Shown: in pieces, positions 17,160-24,774 of the stretch
How positions within the stretch are numbered: the first letter of the stretch is position 1
How the letters are laid out: each line of letters starts with the position of its first letter
Assembly: GCA_013177805.1 (NCBI GenBank)
Contig: JABLXU010000001.1
Location: 124,001-188,000, forward strand
Source: Candidatus Omnitrophota bacterium
GTDB lineage: Bacteria > Hinthialibacterota > Hinthialibacteria > Hinthialibacterales > Hinthialibacteraceae
Direction: 5' to 3'
Length of the DNA stretch: 64,000 nucleotides
Translations under genes and position numbers: made by a program
The notes under the pieces: model-generated
Databases searched by the model: none
Seen by the model: the letters and a program-made list of their open reading frames with translations, nothing else
Told to the model about the DNA's origin: nothing

Positions 17160-19349
17160 TTGAATCGTTGGATTCGATTGACGCTAAGCGTCACGTTGGG
17201 TTTCGTTTCCATTTCCCCGTCTCCCGTTTCCGCCGAACCGGTTTATCCCGCGCATCTCTACCAGCCGCGGGACGGCGACTGGCTGGTGCAACCCGTGGCG
17301 GAACGGGCGGAGATCCACGCCGATGGGAATGAGGGCGTTCCCGCGCAAAAGCCGGCAACGCCCCGTTATCTCGTGATGGACAACGGCCTCGTTTCCCGCG
17401 TCTTTTATCTCGGGCCGAATTTCGCCACCGCCGACCTCGTCAACCGCATGACCGGCGATGGCCTGCTGCGCGGTGTGAAGCCTGAGGCGCGCATTTCACT
17501 CGATGGAGTGACCTGCGACATCGGCGGCCTCACCGGCCAACCGGATCTCGGGTATCTTGATCCAACCTGGCTGGCCGAAATGCCGGCCGATCCCAACGCC
17601 TTCGTCTTTACCCGCCTCGAAACCGGAACTCCCCGCGCGCGCTTTCCCTGGCAGCCGCGGCGATTTTCCGAAAACGCCCCCTGGCCGCCGCATGGCGTCG
17701 CCCTGACCGTCCATTTCGATCCTCCCACCCCAGCCATGGAGAAATACAAAGGGCTGGACGTGGCCGTGCATTACGAACTCTACCACGGCCTCCCGGTGAT
17801 GGCCAAGTGGATTTCGGTCACCAACGGCACGCCCGCCGAGGTCCATATCGATTCCGCCACGGTCGAGATCCTGGCCGTCAACGAAGCGCAAACTTCCCGC
17901 TTCCACGCGGAAAGCACCTTCGCCTTCGACGGCATGGAGACCAGCCACTGGGGCCCCGACCTCGCGTACACCTCCCAGGTGGATTACCTGTATCAGTCGC
18001 CGGTGCTCTTCACCAGTTCCTATCCCCGCGGCCCCGGCGTGATGCTGGAGCCGGGTGAATCCTTCGAATCCTATACCGTCTTTGAAATTCTGCACGACAG
18101 CGACGGCCGCGAACGCCAAGGCCTGTTCATCCGCCGCATGCTCCGGACCCTGCTGCCCCAGGTCACCGAGAACCCCATCTTCATGCACGTCCGCAACGCC
18201 GATTCGGAGTCCGTGCGCCTGGCCATCGGCCAGTGCGCGGCGGTGGGCTTCGAAATGGTCATTCTCACCTTCTGGAGCGGCTTTGACATCGAAAGCGAAG
18301 ACCCCGCTTACATCGCCCGCTTCAAGGCCGATGTGGAATACGCCCACTCCCAGGGGATCGAGATCGGCGGCTATACCCTGATGTGCGCCTCGCGGGATGC
18401 CGGCCCCGAAAACAATTGCGTCGATCCCGCCACCGGCAAACCGGGGAGCAAATTCGGCCAGAGCGCGTGCCTGGCGAGTGAATGGTCGGACGGGTATTTC
18501 CGCCGTGTCTTGAATTTCATCGACGCCACCGGCCTGGACATGATCGAAACCGACGGCCCTTACCACGGCGACGTGTGCGCCGCCACCACCCATCTCCACC
18601 ACCGCGGCCTCGAGGATTCGCAATACCATCAATGGAAACGGTGCGCCGCTTTTTATGCCCAATGCCTCCAGCGGGGGATGTACATCAACACCCCGGACCG
18701 CTACTACTTCAACGGCGCGCAGAAATTCCCGATGGGCTACCGCGAGACCAACTGGAGCCTGCCCCGCTGGCGGCAGATTCTCCTGGCTCGCCAGAACATC
18801 TTTGATGGGACCTGGCTCAAGCCGCCCACGCTGGGCTGGATGTTCGTCCCGTTGGTCGAATACCACGGCGGCGGCCCGGCGGCCACCCTCGAACCGCTCT
18901 CCGAACATCTCACCGAATACGAATGGCATCTGGCATTGAATTTCGGCAGCGGGGTGATCGCCTGCTACCGCGGCCCCCGTCTCTTCGACACGGACGAGAC
19001 GAAAGCGGTGGTGAAAAAATGGGTCGATTTCTACAAAAAATACCGGGCTATCCTCACTTCGGACATCATTCACGTCCGCCGGCCGGATCACAAATCGATC
19101 GACTGCGTGCTTCACGTCAATCCGGCCTTGAAAGAACGGGGCCTGGCCATGGTGTACAATCCCTTGGACCAAGCCCTCGAAACGACTTTGCGCCTGCCGC
19201 TCTATTACACAGGCCTCACGGGAACCGTTTCCATCCGCGAACAAGAAGGCGAAAGCCGCCGGATGGAACTGACACGGGATTCCAGTCTCGATCTGCCGGT
19301 GAAGATGCAACCCCGCTCCATCACCTGGTTCATCGTGGAAGAATCATGA
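17160..19349 (+). CDS. Secreted glycoside hydrolase, alpha-galactosidase-like (clan GH-D type)
   Basis: The best start is a TTG at 17160 preceded by AAGGAG at 7-8 bp. The product of 729 residues has a signal peptide (about 1-25). An N-terminal beta-sandwich (about 30-330) is followed by a TIM-barrel region (about 340-620) and a C-terminal beta domain. The barrel holds GLDMIETDGPYHG, similar to strands that carry the catalytic Asp in GH36/GH27-type enzymes. It probably cleaves alpha-linked sugars from plant or algal polymers outside the cytoplasm. Family membership is judged from this architecture only, and the substrate is unknown. A TATAAA at about 17092-17097 may be its -10 box. Confidence 0.7.
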   Translation: MNRWIRLTLSVTLGFVSISPSPVSAEPVYPAHLYQPRDGDWLVQPVAERAEIHADGNEGVPAQKPATPRYLVMDNGLVSRVFYLGPNFATADLVNRMTGDGLLRGVKPEARISLDGVTCDIGGLTGQPDLGYLDPTWLAEMPADPNAFVFTRLETGTPRARFPWQPRRFSENAPWPPHGVALTVHFDPPTPAMEKYKGLDVAVHYELYHGLPVMAKWISVTNGTPAEVHIDSATVEILAVNEAQTSRFHAESTFAFDGMETSHWGPDLAYTSQVDYLYQSPVLFTSSYPRGPGVMLEPGESFESYTVFEILHDSDGRERQGLFIRRMLRTLLPQVTENPIFMHVRNADSESVRLAIGQCAAVGFEMVILTFWSGFDIESEDPAYIARFKADVEYAHSQGIEIGGYTLMCASRDAGPENNCVDPATGKPGSKFGQSACLASEWSDGYFRRVLNFIDATGLDMIETDGPYHGDVCAATTHLHHRGLEDSQYHQWKRCAAFYAQCLQRGMYINTPDRYYFNGAQKFPMGYRETNWSLPRWRQILLARQNIFDGTWLKPPTLGWMFVPLVEYHGGGPAATLEPLSEHLTEYEWHLALNFGSGVIACYRGPRLFDTDETKAVVKKWVDFYKKYRAILTSDIIHVRRPDHKSIDCVLHVNPALKERGLAMVYNPLDQALETTLRLPLYYTGLTGTVSIREQEGESRRMELTRDSSLDLPVKMQPRSITWFIVEES

Positions 19350-19433
19350 TGCTCGATGCCCAATCACTTCGGCAAGGCCAGGAATCGCGTGGCGCACAAA
19401 ACGGGGATTGGACTAACTCAGAGAGGAAAAAAA

Positions 19434-19506
19434 TGGGCCATGAAGGAATCGAACCTTCAACCTGCCGATTAAGAGTCGGATGCTCTACCAATTGAGCTAA
19501 TGGCCC
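19434..19506 (-). tRNA. tRNA-Lys (anticodon CTT)
   Basis: On the minus strand a 73-nt cloverleaf runs from GGGCCAT to ATGGCCC plus discriminator A. The anticodon loop is CTCTTAA, giving CTT, and the T-arm carries GGTTCGATTCC. CCA is not encoded, so a CCA-adding enzyme is needed. Confidence 0.97.
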
Positions 19507-19818
19507 GTGGATGTTTGCGGATGGATTCGTTACGGCGCGACAAAGTGTTAATGTTAATGAGCCGCCGCGATTTGTCAACCATCCGCCCCGCCTGGAAGGT
19601 CCGGATCCTCCCTCTTCTTTCTCGGCGAACCTCCCCCGGACATTTCCCCATCTTTCCGCTAGCCATCCATGACAGTTGATTCTATACTTCTCACTCAAAA
19701 CAAATGATGGATTTTGTGATATGATGATAGATCGAGGAGAAAGGCGGGGGGATTCCAAGCACCTCGCGTCCCACTTATTAAACGCGGGAACACCGTGCAG
19801 AAATGGTATGGAGACACT

Positions 19819-20274
19819 ATGCTCTCACGTTTGATTGAAATGGTCAGCTACATCTTGGCGAAAACCCTGGAAAGCGATGACGATGACTGGGGCTTGCTCC
19901 GCAGCGAGTTGACTGAACAATTGGAAGGCCGGGGATTCAAGGACCACGAAATCGATATCGCTTTCGAAGTCGCCAACCGCATTCGCTCCCGGGTGGAAGA
20001 CGGCCCCGCCATTCCCTTCCCGCTCCGGACGAACCAGATCTACCAGTTCCTAGAGCGGATGAAATTGACACTCAAAGCCCGCGGTTATTTAATGACGCTC
20101 GTGAACGAAGGCGTCCTGACTCCCGAACAGCGGGAAGAAGTGGTCGAGCGGGCGTTTTTCCTGGATGGCTCCGAAGTGGACGTGGAAGAAATTCAATACT
20201 TGGTGAATCAGATCCTGGGCGGCGATTCGTGGCCGGGGGAAGATTCCCCATCCATGAGCTATCTCATCCAGTAG
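19819..20274 (+). CDS. DUF494 (Smg-like) protein
   Basis: The product is 151 residues long when started at the ATG at 19819, which has GGAG 5 bp upstream; a GTG at 19795 has no such site. The helical N-terminus (MLSRLIEMVSYILAK) and the pattern RAFFLDGSEVDVEEIQYLV near the end match the Smg/DUF494 family, which in E. coli lies beside topA/dprA-region genes. The function of the family is not established. The C-terminal 20 residues are variable and acidic. It is followed by pheA after about 150 bp, possibly on one transcript. Confidence 0.75.
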   Translation: MLSRLIEMVSYILAKTLESDDDDWGLLRSELTEQLEGRGFKDHEIDIAFEVANRIRSRVEDGPAIPFPLRTNQIYQFLERMKLTLKARGYLMTLVNEGVLTPEQREEVVERAFFLDGSEVDVEEIQYLVNQILGGDSWPGEDSPSMSYLIQ

Positions 20275-20425
20275 GAGCGGATCGGGAATCGCCGGGTTTT
20301 CCTTCTTTCTGGTTCCCCTCATGCCATCCTTTTTGGTGTTCCCCGTGTCCGCTGGGATCGGCGGGGTAGCGCCGGTCCGGAGACCATCGCCGGCTGCCAT
20401 CCAGGTGTCGAGGGAGGATACACGA

Positions 20426-21559
20426 TTGAAACATTTCGATTCATCCGCCGGAGAACTCACGGCCAGACTGACTGAATTACGCCAGGCCATTGACGATATC
20501 GATGACCAACTCCTCCGGCTTTTCAACCAACGCGCCCGGATCGCCCAAGAGGTGGGCAAGGTCAAAAACCGCTTTGATACCGAATCGTACATCCCCACCC
20601 GGGAAAAAGAGATCTTGAAACGCGTCCGCGCCCGGAATCCGGGGCCGCTTCCCTCCGAAGCCGTCGAAGCCGTGTTCCGGGAAGTCATCAGCGCCTGCCG
20701 CGCCCTCGAAACCAATCTCGCCATCGCCTATCTGGGCCCCGAAGCCACGTTTCACCACACCGCCGCGCAATCCCATTTCGGCCGGTCCGCCCGCTACATC
20801 CCCATGGACACCATCCGCGCCGTGTTTCAGGAGGTGGAATGCCGCCGGGTTCATTATGGAATCGTGGCCATCGAAAACTCCATCGAAGGCAGCGTCACCC
20901 AGACCATCGATTTCCTCGCCCATTCCAACATCCGCGTCACCGGCGAAATCTTCCTGCCCATCACGCACAACCTCATCAGTTTCGCCGAGTTGCACGACAT
21001 CGATAAGGTCTATTCTCATCCCCAGGCCCTGGCCCAATGCCGCAATTGGCTCGAAACCAATCTCCCCCAGGCGCGGCTGATTGATGCCCCCAGCACCACC
21101 GAAGGAGTCCGCTTTTGCCTGCAAGACCGCAAGGCCGCGGCCATCGGCAGCGCGTTGGCCTCCGAAATGCTGGATGTCCCCATCCAGGTCCACGGCATCG
21201 AGGATTACGCCGGCAACACCACCCGTTTCTTTATCATCGGCTTGAATACCGTCCCGCCCACCGGCGACGACAAGACCTCCATGGTGGTCTTCTTGCGCGA
21301 CCAGGTCGGGGCGCTTTTCTCCATGCTCGAACCTTTTAAAAACCGCGGCATCAACCTGACCAACATCCAGTCCCGCCCCACCAAACAGGAAGCGTGGCAA
21401 TACATGTTTTTTCTGGAATGCCAAGGCCATTATGAAGATGAAAACGTCCGGCAAGCCTTGGAAGATATCAAGTCCAGCAGCCTGTATGTGAAAATCCTCG
21501 GTTCCTATCCGTTCTCCCGGATGACCGCGCCGGAAATCAAATCCCCGAGTGGATCATGA
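20426..21559 (+). CDS. pheA: Bifunctional chorismate mutase / prephenate dehydratase
   Basis: Three domains follow each other: AroQ-type chorismate mutase (about 8-85, with LTELRQAIDDIDDQLLRLF), prephenate dehydratase (about 92-275, with the TRF motif in NTTRFFIIG) and an ACT domain (about 290-365). The enzyme turns chorismate into prephenate and then phenylpyruvate for phenylalanine. The ACT effector motif usually written ESRP reads QSRP here, so feedback by phenylalanine may be altered. A TTG at 20426 with AGGGAGG 8 bp upstream is the preferred start; an ATG at 20321 lacks a ribosome site. tyrA overlaps or abuts the 3' end. Confidence 0.93.
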   Translation: MKHFDSSAGELTARLTELRQAIDDIDDQLLRLFNQRARIAQEVGKVKNRFDTESYIPTREKEILKRVRARNPGPLPSEAVEAVFREVISACRALETNLAIAYLGPEATFHHTAAQSHFGRSARYIPMDTIRAVFQEVECRRVHYGIVAIENSIEGSVTQTIDFLAHSNIRVTGEIFLPITHNLISFAELHDIDKVYSHPQALAQCRNWLETNLPQARLIDAPSTTEGVRFCLQDRKAAAIGSALASEMLDVPIQVHGIEDYAGNTTRFFIIGLNTVPPTGDDKTSMVVFLRDQVGALFSMLEPFKNRGINLTNIQSRPTKQEAWQYMFFLECQGHYEDENVRQALEDIKSSSLYVKILGSYPFSRMTAPEIKSPSGS

Positions 21560-21575
21560 GGGCGGAAACCGGAAC

Positions 21576-22442
21576 GTGAATGCACCACTCCCCTTTCACC
21601 GCCTGGGCATCGCCGGAGTCGGCCTCTTGGGAGGATCGTTGGGATTGGCCCTCAAGTCCCGCGCGCCCCGCCTCCACATCGTCGGCATCGGACGTTCCGA
21701 GGAACGCCTCGCCGAAGCCCTCCACCGCGGGGCCATCGATCAATATACCCGCGATCCCGCCGCCCTCGATCCGCCCCTCGACGCCGTGGTGCTCTGCACC
21801 CCCGTCCGGCTCGTGCCCGTTTCACTGCGGAGCGTGCTGCCCGCGCTGGCTCCCCACGCCTTGGTTACCGATGTCGGCAGCACCAAGGCCGGCATCGTGC
21901 GTCAATGCGAGGCCATCGCCGGCAACGCCGTCTGGTTCATCGGCTCGCACCCCATCGCCGGTTCCCACAAGACCGGCGTCCAGGCCGCCCGGGCCAACCT
22001 CTTTCACAACAAAATCTGCATCGTCACCCCCACTCCACGTTCCCATCCCCCGGCCTTGGAGGCCGTGACCGGTCTGTGGCGGTTTCTGGGGATGAAAGTA
22101 ATCTGCATGGATCCGGAAGCCCACGACGCCTTTCTCGCGGTGTCCAGCCACCTGCCCCATATCGCCGCCGCCGCCCTGTGCCACACCGCCAAAGCGAAGG
22201 GATCCCGCATCGAAACGCTCTTGGGGACCGGCTTCCGCGACACCACCCGCGTCGCCGAGGGCGATCCCACCCTCTGGCTGGACATCTGCCTGGAAAACCG
22301 GGAACCGTTGCTCGAAGCCTTGCGCGGGTACCGGCAGGTGCTCGACAACTTTCTTTCCCAATTGGAACGCGGGGATGAAGAGGCCCTGTTCCACTTCCTG
22401 ACTGACGCCCAGGAATGGAAAAAACGCGCCCGCCCCCGCTGA
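21576..22442 (+). CDS. tyrA: Prephenate dehydrogenase
   Basis: The 288-residue protein begins with the NAD(P)-binding motif GIAGVGLLGGSLG and carries the family's conserved HPIAGSHKTG segment with the catalytic histidine. It oxidises prephenate to 4-hydroxyphenylpyruvate for tyrosine. The GTG at 21576 has GAGGGCGG upstream; a GTG at 21549 would overlap pheA by 11 bp. Together pheA and tyrA form an aromatic amino acid operon and compete for prephenate. No ACT domain is present at the C-terminus. Confidence 0.92.
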   Translation: MNAPLPFHRLGIAGVGLLGGSLGLALKSRAPRLHIVGIGRSEERLAEALHRGAIDQYTRDPAALDPPLDAVVLCTPVRLVPVSLRSVLPALAPHALVTDVGSTKAGIVRQCEAIAGNAVWFIGSHPIAGSHKTGVQAARANLFHNKICIVTPTPRSHPPALEAVTGLWRFLGMKVICMDPEAHDAFLAVSSHLPHIAAAALCHTAKAKGSRIETLLGTGFRDTTRVAEGDPTLWLDICLENREPLLEALRGYRQVLDNFLSQLERGDEEALFHFLTDAQEWKKRARPR

Positions 22443-22537
22443 GATCTCCCCCTCTTCTCCTCCTAGCCGCTTGGAAATCTCAATGTTATATTGATTTTTT
22501 TGTATCCCAACTCCGGCGAAAGAAAGGAGATTTGATC

Positions 22538-24739
22538 ATGACGGTGCCGGTCCTTGAACGGATGCCTCCACCCCCCCGGCGGTGGAATGTTGCTCCCGCT
22601 CTGGTCACGGCCTTGGCGCTGACCGCCGTTCTGGAAACCGCCACGCCGGCCGGGGCGGAAGAAACCGCTCCCCCGGCTCCCCAGGTCCTTCCCGCGTATG
22701 GATTGTTCGAGATCTCCTTTCCGGTCGCCCTGGAATACACCAATCCCTTCGATTCCTCCAGCGTTGAGGTGAACGCGGACATCCATACCCCGGACGGTAC
22801 GGTTCTCACCGTACCCTGCTTTTACGATGGGGACGCGGGCTGGAAGATGCGTTTCACGCCCTCCCGGCCCGGCGATTATTCCTATCGGATCACGGCCAAA
22901 ACCCCAGCCGCCCAAGCCGAAACGGCGGCCGGCCGGTTCCGGGTGGAACCGGGCCCGGAGCCGGGTTTCGTGCGGGTGGGTCAAAACACCTCCCGCCATT
23001 TTGTTTTCGATAATGGGGACTCCTATTTCCCCGTGGGCGAAAACATGGGTTGGGTGCATTGGGGAAGTTCTTCCTCCCTCTCCACCTGGATCAGTTATCT
23101 GGAAGAGTGCCAGCAGGCCGGCGTGAATTGGATCCGGATCTGGATGTGCCCGTGGGGCATGACCGAACTGGTCTGGACCCCCCGCAACAACCGGTACCAT
23201 GGTTACCAGCAATACGACCTCGACAACGCCCGGGGAAATGACGGCATCTTCCAAGAGGCCCAAAAACGGGGGATCTACATCCAATGGGTCATCAATCACC
23301 ACGGCCAGTATTCCATCAACACCAATCCCGAATGGGACAACAATCCGTATAACGTTAAAAACGGCGGATTTCTGGAATCGCCCGAGCAATTCTTCACCAA
23401 CGAAGAAGCCAAGCGGCATTACCGCGACCGCCTGCGCTACCTCGTGGCCCGGTGGGGATACAGCACCCATCTGCTCGCCTGGGAATTCTGGAACGAAGTG
23501 GATCTCACGCACCGCTACGATCCCGCCGTGGTCAAAGCCTGGCACGAGGAAATGTCCGCGTACCTCCGCGGCCTCGATCCCTACGATCACCTCCAGACCT
23601 CCAGCACCTCCAGCAACCGGCCGGAATTGTACGAAGCCCGCGGATTGGATTTTCTGCAATCCCACGCGTACGTGCAAAACATCATCGGCACCCAGATGAC
23701 CACCTCCCGCCAGCGGTATGAAGCCTACCCGAACCATCCGCATTTCTTTGGGGAAATGTCCTACGACTGGCGCGGGCCCAATACCGGCGATAAGGAAGGC
23801 GTCATCCTGCACAATCAACTCTGGGCGTCGGTCCATTCGCATGACGCCGGCACGGCCATGACCTGGTGGTGGGACAACTGGGTCCGGCCCTACAACCTGT
23901 ACTATCATTTCCGCGCCGTGGCGAACTACGTGGAGGGCATCCACTGGGATAAGGAAAATCTCCTGCCCATGGAAACCCGGATCGAACCGGTCTCCGCCAA
24001 CCGCACCGATTTGACCTTCATCCCTTTGCTCGATTGGGAAAAAAGCGGGCGCCGCTACTTCATCATCCAACCCGATGGCCGCGTGGAAGGTTTGGAAGAA
24101 TGCACTCATTTTGTCCATGGCGCGGCCCATCGCGAAATGGCTCCCAATCCGCTGTTCCGGTTCACCCTCGATCAGCCGTCCCGGTTCCTTATCCAAATCG
24201 ACCGGGTGGCGGCGGCCGGCGCGGTGTGCGTGGTCGAACTGGATGGGGCCGAGGTCTTCCGGCGGGCATTCGCTTCTCAAGAAAATGATTCTACAATGAC
24301 GGGCGAGGAAGGAAGTGTCGCCATCCCGGTCCCCGCGGGCAGTCATACCCTCTCGGTCCTTAACCCGGGACGGGATTGGTTCCGGGTCCAGTCGTACACC
24401 CTGGAAAATTTCGTGGAACGGGCCGTGGCCTACGCGCGCGGTAACGCGGACCGGGTGCTGGTCTGGGTGCACGACCGGCCGCATCAGTACGCCCTGATCG
24501 CCCGGTACGCGGCGTTTGGCCCCACCGAACCCACGATGCTGGTCCTCCCGGACCTCCGGGAGGGCGAATTCCGGGTCGAACCTTTCGATCCCTATACGGG
24601 CGTGGCCGGTTCCCCTTCGGTGACGACCGCCACCGGCACGGGATTGAATATTCCACTTCCCTCTTTTCGGAAAGATACGGCATTCCGCATCCGGCGGGTA
24701 TCCAACCGGGTGGAGTGGCCTCTACCCTCAATCCGGTGA
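22538..24739 (+). CDS. Secreted DUF5060-domain glycoside hydrolase
   Basis: The ATG at 22538 has AAAGGAG 8 bp upstream and gives 733 residues. A signal peptide (about 1-42) is followed by a DUF5060 beta-sandwich (about 55-140), a TIM-barrel (about 150-490) and C-terminal beta domains. The barrel holds LAWEFWNEVDLT, where the Asn-Glu pair fits the acid/base of clan GH-A enzymes, and FFGEMSYDW, where Glu may be the nucleophile. Such proteins hydrolyse plant cell wall glycans. The exact family is not certain. It forms a same-strand run with the parvulin gene 35 bp downstream. Confidence 0.8.
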   Translation: MTVPVLERMPPPPRRWNVAPALVTALALTAVLETATPAGAEETAPPAPQVLPAYGLFEISFPVALEYTNPFDSSSVEVNADIHTPDGTVLTVPCFYDGDAGWKMRFTPSRPGDYSYRITAKTPAAQAETAAGRFRVEPGPEPGFVRVGQNTSRHFVFDNGDSYFPVGENMGWVHWGSSSSLSTWISYLEECQQAGVNWIRIWMCPWGMTELVWTPRNNRYHGYQQYDLDNARGNDGIFQEAQKRGIYIQWVINHHGQYSINTNPEWDNNPYNVKNGGFLESPEQFFTNEEAKRHYRDRLRYLVARWGYSTHLLAWEFWNEVDLTHRYDPAVVKAWHEEMSAYLRGLDPYDHLQTSSTSSNRPELYEARGLDFLQSHAYVQNIIGTQMTTSRQRYEAYPNHPHFFGEMSYDWRGPNTGDKEGVILHNQLWASVHSHDAGTAMTWWWDNWVRPYNLYYHFRAVANYVEGIHWDKENLLPMETRIEPVSANRTDLTFIPLLDWEKSGRRYFIIQPDGRVEGLEECTHFVHGAAHREMAPNPLFRFTLDQPSRFLIQIDRVAAAGAVCVVELDGAEVFRRAFASQENDSTMTGEEGSVAIPVPAGSHTLSVLNPGRDWFRVQSYTLENFVERAVAYARGNADRVLVWVHDRPHQYALIARYAAFGPTEPTMLVLPDLREGEFRVEPFDPYTGVAGSPSVTTATGTGLNIPLPSFRKDTAFRIRRVSNRVEWPLPSIR

Positions 24740-24774
24740 GGGACCAATCGAACGTTTGAGGAGGACGTCGTTCC